From the NCBI RefSeq assembly GCF_008727925.1, contig NZ_VTWT01000009.1:1-64000 (forward strand): DNA of 64,000 bases, read 5' to 3'. Positions 26,663 through 35,464 of the stretch are shown in pieces (position 1 is the first letter of the stretch; each line of letters opens with the position of its first letter). Source of the DNA: Adhaeribacter soli (lineage in GTDB: Bacteria > Bacteroidota > Bacteroidia > Cytophagales > Hymenobacteraceae). Below the pieces are notes generated by a model. It had not been told where the DNA came from, made no database searches, and was given only the letters and a program-made list of their open reading frames with translations. Position numbers and translations under genes: made by a program.

Positions 26663-27032
26663 TTAGAATTAACCAATCTTTTAGTGCGTTGCGCAATTTG
26701 CGGTAATCTGGCAGAGTATTTTTGCTTAAAGAAGCCTGATTATTATCCATATACCGCTGAATAGCTATTATAATGGTAAGGTCTTCAATTTTTAGCTTTG
26801 GTACTGGTTCTGGAACCGGGTCTTTTTTTATAACCTTGCCAAGCTTTAGCAACCGGTTAATTTCATCGATCATTAGTTGAGCCTGAGCGCGGCGGTCCTT
26901 CTCAATCTTATGTTTATTAATTCCAGAGCTTACCCGTTTGCGGTCTAGGTCATTTTTATTTTCAATCCATATAGAGAATTCTATGTACCAATCCCACGAA
27001 ATATCACCTGAATAATCCACTAAAGGGGCCAA
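26663..27032 (-). pseudogene. Truncated tyrosine integrase, N-terminal fragment
   Basis: About 120 residues remain of a Bacteroidota-type phage integrase. An Arm-DNA-binding-like segment (YSGDISWDWYIEFSIW..., GINKHKIEKDRRAQAQLMIDEINRLL) is followed by the start of a core-binding domain (RYMDNNQASLSKNTLPDYRKLRNALKDWL). The catalytic Arg-His-Arg-Tyr domain is missing. A TAG lies two codons before the TTG that opens the frame, so the N-terminus is also broken. The IS interrupts it at 26663. Removing the IS lets the frame run about 20 more codons to a TGA at 25742-25744, so the gene was probably decayed before the IS arrived. It lies downstream of the tRNA-Ser 3' end. Confidence 0.7.
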
Positions 27033-27106
27033 TTCCTAGGGCTTGTCAGGGTTGGCAATTTCCACTTTTTTGGCTGAAAAATTTGGCAGAAAATCCTTTA
27101 AAACAT

Positions 27107-27141
27107 AAAATCCCCTTAAACAGCGCGTTTAAGGGGATTTT
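27107..27141 (-). terminator. Terminator downstream of tRNA-Ser
   Basis: Fourteen-base arms (AAAATCCCCTTAAA and complement) with a 7-nt loop start 7 bases past the tRNA 3' end. T-runs occur on both strands. Confidence 0.85.
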
Positions 27142-27147
27142 ACTTCG

Positions 27148-27232
27148 CAGAGAGGGAGGGATTCGAACCCCCGGACCTTTAACAGTCAACGGTTTTCAAG
27201 ACCGCCGCAATCGACCACTCTGCCACCTCTCT
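27148..27232 (-). tRNA. tRNA-Ser (anticodon UGA)
   Basis: The minus strand folds with acceptor stem AGAGAGG/CCTCTCT, discriminator G as in serine tRNAs, the D-loop region GTGGTCGATTGC, an anticodon stem around CTTGAAA (anticodon TGA), a long variable arm and a GGTTCGAATCC T-arm. CCA is not encoded. An integrase remnant lies 116 bp beyond its 3' end, the classic position for elements that insert at tRNA 3' ends. Confidence 0.95.
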
Positions 27233-27342
27233 GTTTGATGATACAAAAGTATGCAGCCGAATTGAATTTACAAAGCTCTTATCGAAAAAAAATTCAGAAA
27301 AGTTTCAAAAAATTTTGCTCCGGAGCGCCTAAGAAGGCTATA

Positions 27343-29244
27343 CTACTGATTATGACGCAATTCGGAAATACTACCCTCCGGCAATTCTACCAGCACCCGA
27401 AATTCAAGTTCGCTAAGTTCAGGTTTGTTGTCGCGTAAAATACCTTTCGTAGTTTTAAAATAAAGACTCAGCCGAACTTTGCCGATGTTAGCTTCTGCGG
27501 TAAGTAACTGATCGGCGGGTTGCGTCGCATTTTCTTTCAGCAGGTTCCTGAGTATAGGACGCAAATCCAAAGAACTGGAATCCTGCTGGTTCCATTTGAA
27601 TTGCAGGCGGGGTGTAATTTCATTCGGATCGGGTTGGCTGCTGATCTCCAGTCTATGGGTTCCTAAATTAAAAGCCTGCCTGTTATCTCCATTAGCATAA
27701 AACCGCAGCGAAACAAGGTAATCGAAACCACTCGTGCGTACGGGGGCATACTCCGAACCGTAAAACTTGAATTCCTTGAGTATGGGAACCGGTGGGGAAT
27801 TCTCTGCCTGCGAAACAACGGTAGTAGAATCTTCCGGGAAATAATAAAGCGACCTTTCCAGTTGCAGCGCTCTTATTAGATCGTCAACCTGGGAATGCTC
27901 GTAGCGCCTATCCGGGTAATATTGCGCATAAATTGAATCGATCTTCGGATTAAACCAGGGCCGGATGGATTGCAAATCATGTTTTTCGTCAAGATATTCC
28001 AAAATGGAAGAAATTTCCCGGGCGTCCTCCAGCGTTACTTTTTTGGGTGCCGGCCTGAGTTTTCCGCCGGAAAGCATAGCATTTTTCTGAAAATAATATT
28101 TAAGCCGGTTTGTCTGGCTACGCTCGGAAACGGAAAATGCGCCCCAAGGGCCAAAGGCAGAGAAAAAAGCCAGCAGGCATAAGGTAAGCGGAATGAACTT
28201 AATATTTTTTGATCGGCTCAAAAGAAAATAAACGGCTACAATCAAAAGCCAGGCTGCCAGCAGGATTACGAAATAGCGTTCTTCCGTTATACCATAATCG
28301 GATACCCGCCGCCAGATGGCCAGTGCAAACAACAGCAGCAAAGGAAATAAGGCGCGATAAAACCACCGGGCATAAGTGCGGATCCAGGTATTGCCTTCGG
28401 TATTCCGGAGCGGATAAATTAGCAGCAGCGAAAAGATACCAACCACAGAAAAGCTCAGCACCAGACTTGAAACCCACCCCCGGGGCCAGTTCCAAAGAAA
28501 AATAATCTTCAGCAAATAACCGTACAGGATCAGCAGGTATACCGAAACCAGCGGCAGCAGCACAAACTGGGTAAACACTTTCAGGCCTTTTGGGTAGGTT
28601 ATTTCAGGCTCCAGGGCCTGCAGGTTACGCGGAACGCCGGCCAGGAAAAACCAGGGATGAAAAACGCCGGCCAGGAAAAGGAACAACCACACGTAAACCT
28701 TGTCGCCGAGATTAACCTGAAACAGTTTGGTAATTGCCAGGATAGCAATACATAAGCCCAGGTACAGTACGGAAGTATAAAGCGTGGCCGTTAAAAACCG
28801 GATAAATAACTTTTCGTTGAATTGCCAGAATCCGTTTTCGGTGCGCGGGTTCAGGTAAGCGGCAACCGAAGCCAACAAATGCAGACTGAGCGAAAACAGG
28901 AATAACTGAATGTATTGCCGTTCGGCCAGCACTGCTGGTAGAAGAAAATAGTACCCAATTAAGGCAGCAAGTCCGGTCAGAAAAACTATTCCTGACTTTT
29001 TCGGATCAAGACCATACCGTTCGGTTATTATTTCTAAGTCGAAAAAAAGGATCAGGCCAAGCCAGGCAAACCAAAGCAGCTTCCACCAATATTGATGCGC
29101 TTCTCCCCCGCTGTCAGCAAGTTCGACCAACTGGTAGCAAACGGCAGTTCCGATAAGAGCCGAAAGCAAGGTAAGCGGAAAGCGGCGAAAAGTAGCTTCT
29201 GCTCCCTGGGCAGCCTGCTGCAACGAAAGATTATTCCCAAACAT
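27343..29244 (-). CDS. DUF4153 domain-containing membrane protein
   Basis: This 633-residue protein has 12 or so hydrophobic helices over the first 375 residues (for example LTLLSALIGTAVCYQLVEL and VYLLILYGYLLKIIFLW). A soluble C-terminal part of about 255 residues, rich in beta strands, follows. This agrees with the DUF4153 family common in Bacteroidota, whose function is unknown. The gene ends 110 bp from tRNA-Ser and runs in the same direction. The membrane topology is clear; no catalytic motif is visible. Confidence 0.85.
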   Translation of the reverse strand: MFGNNLSLQQAAQGAEATFRRFPLTLLSALIGTAVCYQLVELADSGGEAHQYWWKLLWFAWLGLILFFDLEIITERYGLDPKKSGIVFLTGLAALIGYYFLLPAVLAERQYIQLFLFSLSLHLLASVAAYLNPRTENGFWQFNEKLFIRFLTATLYTSVLYLGLCIAILAITKLFQVNLGDKVYVWLFLFLAGVFHPWFFLAGVPRNLQALEPEITYPKGLKVFTQFVLLPLVSVYLLILYGYLLKIIFLWNWPRGWVSSLVLSFSVVGIFSLLLIYPLRNTEGNTWIRTYARWFYRALFPLLLLFALAIWRRVSDYGITEERYFVILLAAWLLIVAVYFLLSRSKNIKFIPLTLCLLAFFSAFGPWGAFSVSERSQTNRLKYYFQKNAMLSGGKLRPAPKKVTLEDAREISSILEYLDEKHDLQSIRPWFNPKIDSIYAQYYPDRRYEHSQVDDLIRALQLERSLYYFPEDSTTVVSQAENSPPVPILKEFKFYGSEYAPVRTSGFDYLVSLRFYANGDNRQAFNLGTHRLEISSQPDPNEITPRLQFKWNQQDSSSLDLRPILRNLLKENATQPADQLLTAEANIGKVRLSLYFKTTKGILRDNKPELSELEFRVLVELPEGSISELRHNQ

Positions 29245-29320
29245 AAAACAACTTCTAAAAGCCGGATCAAGGTCGGGAATAATTCCGAAAGGCTATATAT
29301 AATTACATAAAAAGCACCAC

Positions 29321-30250
29321 CTATTTTTCCAGGCGCTTGGTAACCGTATCGATGCTGATGTTGATCTCAAAACCCAGGATCAGGATCATGGAAACGAAAT
29401 CGAGCCAGATCATTAAACCGACCAGCGCACCGATGGAGCCATAAAGGTGGTTGTAGGTATCGAAGCTACTGATATAGAGGGAAAACAACCAGGAAACCAG
29501 AAAGATAAGAATGGTGGAAACTACCGCGCCCGCCGAAACAAAAGGCCATTTGTCCTGAATAGCCGGCACGTAGTAGTAGATCAGGCAGTCAGCCAAGAGG
29601 AAAAGCAATACCACCACTACATATTTCAGCACCTGAATAAGGCCGTAGGTAGAGGTCTCGGTTACGATGTCGTAATAAACCAGAGCATCCAGGATGTAGG
29701 TACCGAAGAAGATGGCGGCAATGGAGATAAACAGGATAAGCGCCAGCACAATGGTGAGAACCGTGGCAATGAGCCGCCTTTTTAAGTAGCTCCGCTGCCG
29801 GAAGGTGTGGTATTTTTTATCGAAGGCATCGAGCAGGGCCATAATGCCGTTACTGGAAAGCACCAGGGCAAACAAAAAACCGACGGACAATAATCCGCCG
29901 CGCGGCTGGTTCACAATATCGTTTATCGTTCCTTCGGCGGCCGTAAACATTTCGGGCGGCATGAAGTCGCGCAAAAAATCGATGATGTTCTGGTTAAAGT
30001 CCTGACCGCCGATGTAAGGAATGAGGGTGAACAAAAAGATAATGGCCGGAAAAATGGAAAGCGTAAAGTTATAGGCCATATACGAAGACCGCTTCGTTAC
30101 CGAATCGAGCTTCATTTCATTGATAAGCACCACGAGCACGTCGTAAACGGAAGCCTGCCCGTTATTGAACCGCAACTTCTTCAGAAAAACGATGAACTTG
30201 CGGTACGGCTTGCTGTGCTTTATGTATTTATTGTGAAACCCCATCTGCAA
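29321..30250 (-). CDS. YihY/BrkB family inner-membrane protein
   Basis: This 309-residue protein has six hydrophobic helices and the family blocks SYMAYNFTLSIFPAIIFLFTLIPYIGG, SNGIMALLDAFDKKY, YYYVPAIQDKWPF and YGSIGALVGLMIWLDFVSMILILG. YihY/BrkB proteins were once thought to be RNase BN, which is no longer held; their role in the membrane remains open. It overlaps the upstream thioesterase gene by 23 bp and is surely cotranscribed with it. Confidence 0.92.
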   Translation of the reverse strand: MQMGFHNKYIKHSKPYRKFIVFLKKLRFNNGQASVYDVLVVLINEMKLDSVTKRSSYMAYNFTLSIFPAIIFLFTLIPYIGGQDFNQNIIDFLRDFMPPEMFTAAEGTINDIVNQPRGGLLSVGFLFALVLSSNGIMALLDAFDKKYHTFRQRSYLKRRLIATVLTIVLALILFISIAAIFFGTYILDALVYYDIVTETSTYGLIQVLKYVVVVLLFLLADCLIYYYVPAIQDKWPFVSAGAVVSTILIFLVSWLFSLYISSFDTYNHLYGSIGALVGLMIWLDFVSMILILGFEINISIDTVTKRLEK

Positions 30251-30653
30251 AATAAGGCGCCATTATTCCCTGAATTTCTGCTGGCGTAGGCGTAGGCCGG
30301 CCGGTTTTCATGTCTACAAAAACCATAGTGGTTTCGCCAATGGTGAGTAATTCTTCGGCTTCGTTATAAACCTCGTATTCGAACTTTATGCGCGCACCGG
30401 TCGGGTTTTCCTTTAACAGCAACCTGATGGTAAGCAGATCGTCGTACTTGGCCGGACGAAGGTATTTGGTACGTTGCTCCAGTACCGGCATCATTACGCC
30501 GTCGGCTTCCATTTGCTTGTAATGAATGCCCAGTTGCCGGAAGGTTTCGGTGCGGGCCACTTCAAAATAAGCCGCATAATTGCCGTAGTACACGTAACCC
30601 ATCTGGTCGGTTTCGGAATAGCGCACTCTTATCTGAACTTCGTTCTGGTACAT
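30228..30653 (-). CDS. Acyl-CoA thioesterase, hot-dog fold (YbgC/FadM type)
   Basis: This 141-residue protein starts MYQNEVQIRVRYSETDQMGYVYYGNYAAYFEVAR. The Asp in ETDQMGYVYYGNY is the expected catalytic position of 4-hydroxybenzoyl-CoA-thioesterase-like enzymes. It probably hydrolyses short- or medium-chain acyl-CoA in the cytosol. The gene is first in a two-gene unit with YihY (23-bp overlap). Family and fold are secure; chain-length preference is not known. Confidence 0.92.
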   Translation of the reverse strand: MYQNEVQIRVRYSETDQMGYVYYGNYAAYFEVARTETFRQLGIHYKQMEADGVMMPVLEQRTKYLRPAKYDDLLTIRLLLKENPTGARIKFEYEVYNEAEELLTIGETTMVFVDMKTGRPTPTPAEIQGIMAPYFADGVSQ

Positions 30654-30784
30654 TTTAAATGGTTAAATGGCTTAATTGTTAAATGGTTTACGTCCGGCTT
30701 TTAAGGCTTCTACCCTACCGTTTCTGGTTTTCCGCCGGAAAGCTTACCGTTTTTAAGCCCGGAAAGTTAAGGATTTTGTTTTAA

Positions 30785-30911
30785 AGCAGGAGAAAAGTCC
30801 CCCTTTGGAGGGGGTAGGGGGAGGACAGGAGAATTATATGATCGCTTTTGAAAATCAAATAATGTAAAGATCCTCCCCCTACCCCTCCAAAGGCAGGGCC
30901 GTTTCATTCTG
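30785..30911. repeat. Repeat with 23-bp inverted arms, core in orientation B
   Basis: Inverted arms at 30803-30825 (23 bp) and 30871-30892 (22 bp, one C fewer) match those at 11970-12060. The left flank AAAGCAGGAGAA and right flank GGCAGGGCCGTTTCATTCT keep the same orientation as in the 12 kb copy. The 45-nt core (30826-30870) is the reverse complement of the 12 kb core at 40 of 45 positions. Confidence 0.85.
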
Positions 30912-31105
30912 GAAAAAACTGTTTGCTCTTCCGGATTTATAAATCCGGAAGTAACCTGATAGGGGTCTATTGACCCCAGTGTGCCATTTTAAAGCCTAAA
31001 CACGGGGATTAATAAATCCCCGACAGGTGGTTTTCGGATAAAAATATCCGAAAAAGCATTTCTTAGACCAGCAATTTTGAGAATGAAAAGAACCTACCTC
31101 AAAAG
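30894..31105. repeat. Stem-loop cassette with different internal hairpins
   Basis: The ends CAGGGCCGTTTCATTCT and CCAGCAATTTTGAGAATGAAA correspond to the termini of the 12062-12254 cassette. The interior is unlike it. It holds four stem-loops in a row: 30929-30950 (22-bp palindrome TTCCGGATTTATAAATCCGG+AA), 30962-30977 (GGGGTC/GACCCC), 31003-31022 (CGGGGAT/ATCCCCG) and 31031-31054 (10-bp arms). Bases 31106-31268 show only AT-rich sequence with repeated TTAAATGGTT-like words, also present at 30657-30690. No gene is credible in 30654-31268. Confidence 0.7.
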
Positions 31106-31268
31106 GGAAACCTCAAAAAACTTACGCTACCTTACTTATTAATATGAACGCTTAAAGGATTAAATTATTAAATGCCTGAATTAAGCAACGACCTGCTTTA
31201 TAGAAAAACGCTACGTTTTCAACCCAAAAACCCAACCATTTAACAATTCAACTATTTAACCATTTAAA

Positions 31269-32327
31269 TTACTTCATGATCTTGGCGGCTGTTAGGGCTT
31301 TCTGGTAGCGGCGGGCATTTTCCATGTGCTCGGAAAAGGTAACGGCAAAGCTGTGGTACCCGGAAAAGTCTTCTTTGGCGCAAAAGTAAATGTAGTCGTG
31401 TTTTTCCGGGTTCAGCACCGCATCTATCGAGGTAATGGAAGGCAGGTTGATCGGCCCCGGCGGCAAACCTTTATTTTTGTAAGTGTTGTAAGGCGAATCG
31501 GTTTTCAGGTGCACATTCAGTACGCGGCGGATGGTGAAATCGCCTACTGCATAAACCACGGTTGGATCGGCTTCAAGCAGCATGCCTTTTCTAAGGCGGT
31601 TCAGGTAAGCACCGGCAATTTTCGGACGTTCGTCGGGGTGCTGGTTTTGCTCGGCTTCTACAATGGATGCCAATACTGAAACTTCGGTTTTGGTTAAACC
31701 CAGTTTCTGGGCTTTGGCAAGCCGCTCTTTGGTCCAGAAACGGTCATACTCCTTTTTCATCCGTTCCATGAGCTGTTCCGGCGTGGTATTCCAGTACAGT
31801 TCATAGGTGTTCGGAATGAACATCGTCATGATGGTGGTTGGGGTAAAGCCGAATTTTTTCAGGTATTCCGTATCGTTGAACATTTCCCGAAATTCGTCTT
31901 CGTCGGCATCCAGGTTCTGGGCCAGCTTGGCGGCCAGGTCGTCTTTCAGGCGTACGTTATTGAAGGTAAGGCGCAAAGGGGTTTGCCGGCCGGAACGCAA
32001 AATTCCGATCAGTTCGTAGTTCGTAGCTTGGTTAGGAATTTCGTACATACCCGGTTTTACCAGTTCCGGGTAATTCATGAGCTTGGCCATAAACCGGAAA
32101 GCCAGCTTATCTATAATAACTTTTTTAGCTTCAATAGAATCCATTACCGCCTCGTATCCCTGCCCGTTCCGGATGCGTATGTAGGTCGTTTGGCCCTTGG
32201 TGTCTACGTTGGCGGTGTACATAAGCTGGTAGGCATAATACGAAAAGCTCACGAAAAGAAAAAGCAGCAATACGAGCAGATAAGTAACTTTTGTATTCCG
32301 CGGTTTAGATTTTGTTTTGGATGCCAT
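31269..32327 (-). CDS. mltG: Endolytic murein transglycosylase MltG
   Basis: This 352-residue protein has a single N-terminal membrane anchor (about residues 13-34), then the YceG-like domain with the catalytic Glu at about residue 224 (SIVEAEQNQHPDERP) and the following block GAYLNRLRKGMLLEADPTVVYAVGD. MltG cuts nascent glycan strands near the inner membrane and helps set peptidoglycan strand length. The length agrees with the family. It is transcribed divergently from the Calx-beta T9SS gene, with 120 bp between starts. Confidence 0.95.
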   Translation of the reverse strand: MASKTKSKPRNTKVTYLLVLLLFLFVSFSYYAYQLMYTANVDTKGQTTYIRIRNGQGYEAVMDSIEAKKVIIDKLAFRFMAKLMNYPELVKPGMYEIPNQATNYELIGILRSGRQTPLRLTFNNVRLKDDLAAKLAQNLDADEDEFREMFNDTEYLKKFGFTPTTIMTMFIPNTYELYWNTTPEQLMERMKKEYDRFWTKERLAKAQKLGLTKTEVSVLASIVEAEQNQHPDERPKIAGAYLNRLRKGMLLEADPTVVYAVGDFTIRRVLNVHLKTDSPYNTYKNKGLPPGPINLPSITSIDAVLNPEKHDYIYFCAKEDFSGYHSFAVTFSEHMENARRYQKALTAAKIMK

Positions 32328-32362
32328 AGGAAATTAATTAACAAACCATTAACTTTAGCAGG

Positions 32363-32394
32363 TTTGGCTCACTGCCAAAATTTAAGTAGTTTTG
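32363..32394 (+). promoter_or_regulatory. Bacteroidota-type promoter for the Calx-beta T9SS gene
   Basis: TTTG (32363-32366), a 20-nt spacer and TAGTTTTG (32387-32394) match the Bacteroidota consensus TTTG-N19-21-TAnnTTTG exactly. The -7 element ends 53 bp before the ATG at 32448. This is the cleanest promoter in the window. Confidence 0.7.
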
Positions 32395-32447
32395 AACCAC
32401 AAAATTAACACTTATTTCAGTCGGATTATTCAACTTAACTATTAAAT

Positions 32448-34643
32448 ATGAAACATTCTTACTTAAAGAAGCTGGGATTATTGGCTTTGGTGGTAGGTGG
32501 CAGCCTGGTTGCCTCAACTGAAGCTTTTGCCCAAACGCGCATTGCTCAATATTCTTTCCCGAATTCTACTGGTTCGGAAGACTCTATTGCAGTGGATGCG
32601 CAACCGGCAAATGCAACTTTCCGGCATATGAAAAGAGGAACTGGTGTAACGCCAAGCGGTTCAGCAGGAACTATTTCCGCTTCCGCCTGGAGCACCGGAG
32701 CCCTGGACCTGGATGATTATTTTACTTTCAGCGTAAAACCGGCTGCTGGTTACCAGATCACCATCGACAGTATTAAACTCGACGAAAGACGTTCCGGAAC
32801 CGGTATCCGGGATTGGGCAGTTCGCTCCAGCGTTGACAATTTTACAACGAACATCGCTACTTTTAATGTTCCTGACGATACCAACACCCGGAAAAACAAT
32901 AAAATAACGCTGGGTTCTGCATTCGACAATCTTACTACGGGCGTTTCTTTCCGTTTTTATGGCTACACCGCTGAAGCCGCTGGTGGTACCTGGCGCCTTG
33001 ATAGTGTAGAAGTTTATGGTTCTATTCAATCTGCCGGCCCTGCTGCTGCTACGCTTAATTTTGCTTCGGCAACTTCTTCAGTAGCAGAAAACGTAACTGG
33101 CGGAACCCTGAACATTCCGGTAACCATTACCAATCCAAGCGCTACCACGGCTACCACCGTTACAGTTGCCGTTGCTACTTCTGGTGGTACTGCTACTTCC
33201 GGTACCGATTACATCCTTACAACCGGTACCTTAACGTTCCCGGCCGGCAGTAGCACCAACCAGGAGGCAGTATTAACCATTACCGATGACATTCTGGTGG
33301 AAGGCAACGAGACCATCAACCTGATCCTGACAGGCGCTTCTACGGGAGCAGCCATTGGTGCAAACAGCACCCATACCGTTACCATTACCGATAACGAAAT
33401 TGCTCCGGAAATTTCCTTTGGCACACCAGTTACTGCTACCGTTGCAGAAAACGTAACCGGTGGCACGCTAAACATCCCGGTAACCATTTCAGCGGCATCT
33501 ACTTCTCCGGTTACGGTGGAAGTTGCCCTGGCAAACCCATCTGGAACGGCAACCGCCACTTCCGATTATGTGTTTGCCCCGCAGATCCTGACCTTTACTC
33601 CAGCTGGCGCGCTTACCCAGAATGCCGTTCTTACCATTGTAAACGACAGACTGATCGAAGCAAATGAAACCGTTATTCTGACGCTGAGAAACGCCACCGG
33701 CGGTAACATTGGCACTGCCAGCACTTATACCGTAACAATTGTAAGCGAAGATGCTATTCCGCTTTACACGGTTGCCCAGGTTACCACCAACCACCCTACC
33801 ACTTTTGTGGCCGATTCTTTAAACAAGATCGTAAGCTTAAGAGGAACCCTTTACGGCGTAAACCAGCGTTCTGCTGGTCTGCAGCTTACTTTAATTGACA
33901 ATACCGGCGGAATTGGCCTGTACAAGAACGCTATCACCCTGCCGGCGCAAGGCTGGCCTACTGTTATGCCGGTTGAAGGCGACAGCGTTCAGGTTTGGGG
34001 AAAAGTTGCCCAGTTCAATGGTCTGACACAAATAGAACTCGATTCTGTTCATACATTAGGCACACAACCGCTGCGTACCCCGAGAATTGTTACCGGCCCG
34101 TTAACCGAAGCTGAAGAATCTGAATTCATCCGTTTAGCCAACCCGGTTACCTTGGTTACACCATCGCAGTGGCCAACTACCGGTACTGCTGCCGTAGATG
34201 TTGACGTAACGGATGGCACCAACACTTACAGATTACGCATTGTACCTAGCTCAGGTCTGGTTGGCACACCTGCACCTTCCGGTCCGTTTACCGTAACCGG
34301 TATTGGTGGCCAGTTCGATAATGCAGACCCACGTGATACCGGTTATCAGTTGCTGCCACGCCGCACTTCTGATATCCAGGTTGTATTAGGCGTTTCTGAA
34401 GATCTGAGCAGCGCTGTTTCTATTTATCCGAACCCGGCTTCCGGCATTCTGAACCTGAACTTAAGCGCTTTAGCAGGTAAAAAAGCTACCATTACGGTAG
34501 TGAATACCTTAGGCCAGGTGGTTGCCACGGTACCGGCTAACGCTACTCAAATCAACGTTTCTAAGTTCCCGGCCGGCATTTACACCATTCAGGTGGTAAC
34601 CCCGGAAGCAAAAGCAGTAAAACGTTTCGTAAAAATTAACTAA
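32448..34643 (+). CDS. Calx-beta and OB-fold T9SS-secreted protein
   Basis: This 731-residue surface protein has a signal peptide ending near AFAQ (residue 29) and an N-terminal beta domain to about residue 195. Two Calx-beta repeats follow (each beginning SVAENVTGGTLNIPVTI or its twin and ending TDD/NDRLxEgNETxxLxL), at about 200-320 and 322-435. Next is an OB-fold-like region (VSLRGTLYGVNQRS..., GDSVQVWGKVAQFNGLTQIEL), then a T9SS sorting domain (SIYPNPASGILNL..., GIYTIQVVTPEA). Calx-beta domains often bind Ca2+. It is likely an adhesin or cell-surface enzyme partner, with a strong predicted promoter and terminator of its own. Confidence 0.9.
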   Translation: MKHSYLKKLGLLALVVGGSLVASTEAFAQTRIAQYSFPNSTGSEDSIAVDAQPANATFRHMKRGTGVTPSGSAGTISASAWSTGALDLDDYFTFSVKPAAGYQITIDSIKLDERRSGTGIRDWAVRSSVDNFTTNIATFNVPDDTNTRKNNKITLGSAFDNLTTGVSFRFYGYTAEAAGGTWRLDSVEVYGSIQSAGPAAATLNFASATSSVAENVTGGTLNIPVTITNPSATTATTVTVAVATSGGTATSGTDYILTTGTLTFPAGSSTNQEAVLTITDDILVEGNETINLILTGASTGAAIGANSTHTVTITDNEIAPEISFGTPVTATVAENVTGGTLNIPVTISAASTSPVTVEVALANPSGTATATSDYVFAPQILTFTPAGALTQNAVLTIVNDRLIEANETVILTLRNATGGNIGTASTYTVTIVSEDAIPLYTVAQVTTNHPTTFVADSLNKIVSLRGTLYGVNQRSAGLQLTLIDNTGGIGLYKNAITLPAQGWPTVMPVEGDSVQVWGKVAQFNGLTQIELDSVHTLGTQPLRTPRIVTGPLTEAEESEFIRLANPVTLVTPSQWPTTGTAAVDVDVTDGTNTYRLRIVPSSGLVGTPAPSGPFTVTGIGGQFDNADPRDTGYQLLPRRTSDIQVVLGVSEDLSSAVSIYPNPASGILNLNLSALAGKKATITVVNTLGQVVATVPANATQINVSKFPAGIYTIQVVTPEAKAVKRFVKIN

Positions 34644-34662
34644 TCCAATCCAAAACCTATTT

Positions 34663-34692
34663 AAAAGGCTTCAGTATTAACTGAAGCCTTTT
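34663..34692 (+). terminator. Terminator after the Calx-beta T9SS gene
   Basis: Twelve-base arms (AAAAGGCTTCAG and complement) enclose a 6-nt loop and are followed by TTATT. It starts 20 bases after the stop codon. Confidence 0.88.
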
Positions 34693-34723
34693 TTATTAAT
34701 TTGCCTACCGTTTCCCTCGAACT

Positions 34724-35356
34724 ATGAGTAACGCTTTATTTCTGAAAATCCACCCCGATAACCCGCCGCAGCAAAGAATTCTGCAGGTAGTGGATGTGCT
34801 CCGGCAGGGTGGCATTGTTATTTACCCGACCGATACTATTTACGGTATGGGTTGCGATCTGCATAATGCCCGGGCCATTGAAAGGCTTTGCCAGATAAAA
34901 GGAATTAAACCCGACAAGGCGAACCTTTCCTTTATCTGCTCCGACCTCACCCACATTTCCGATTATGCCCGGGGTATTTCCACCCAAACGTATAAAGTAA
35001 TGAAAAAGGCGCTGCCTGGTCCGTTTACCTTTGTACTGGAGGCAAGCACCAAAGTGCCTAAATTTGGCGGCGCCAAAAAGAAAACCGTGGGAATCCGGGT
35101 GCCGGAAAACGAGATCTGCCTTTCGCTGGTGCGGGAACTTGGCAACCCGATCATCTCCACCTCCATCCGCGATGAAGACGAGATCATAGAATATTCCACC
35201 GACCCGGAGCTGATCTACGAAAAATACCGCAACCTGGTAGATGTGGTAATTGACGGCGGTTACGGAAATAATATTGCTTCCACGGTAGTAAACTGCGTAG
35301 ACGATGCTTTCGAGGTTTTACGCGAAGGCGCCGGCGACCTGGACGAATATTTGTAA
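34724..35356 (+). CDS. YciO-like protein of the Sua5/YrdC family
   Basis: This 210-residue protein begins LFLKIHPDNPPQQR, close to E. coli YciO. It has the YrdC-fold blocks VIYPTDTIYGMGCDL, PGPFTFVLEAS, GIRVPENEICLSL and STSIRDEDEIIEY. Sua5/TsaC members form threonylcarbamoyl-AMP for t6A in tRNA. YciO is the divergent branch with weaker evidence for that reaction. The long C-terminal Sua5 domain is absent. I therefore give no gene symbol; TsaC activity is possible. Confidence 0.88.
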   Translation: MSNALFLKIHPDNPPQQRILQVVDVLRQGGIVIYPTDTIYGMGCDLHNARAIERLCQIKGIKPDKANLSFICSDLTHISDYARGISTQTYKVMKKALPGPFTFVLEASTKVPKFGGAKKKTVGIRVPENEICLSLVRELGNPIISTSIRDEDEIIEYSTDPELIYEKYRNLVDVVIDGGYGNNIASTVVNCVDDAFEVLREGAGDLDEYL

Positions 35357-35377
35357 GTTATCTGGCTTACTAACCTT

Positions 35378-35428
35378 AAAAGCGGAACGCTATCCTTTTT
35401 TCGGTAAAAGGGATAGCGTTCCGCTTTT
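35378..35428 (+). terminator. Terminator after the YciO-like gene
   Basis: Eighteen-base perfect arms (AAAAGCGGAACGCTATCC and complement) flank a 15-nt loop and end in a T-run. It starts 22 bases past the stop. Confidence 0.88.
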
Positions 35429-35464
35429 TTAATAACTTTTAATAACTACTAATACTCAGCAAAG

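Noticed and set aside
27235-27438. 67-codon frame between tRNA-Ser and DUF4153
   Set aside because: Most of it overlaps the end of the DUF4153 gene on the other strand, and it begins a few bases beyond the tRNA.
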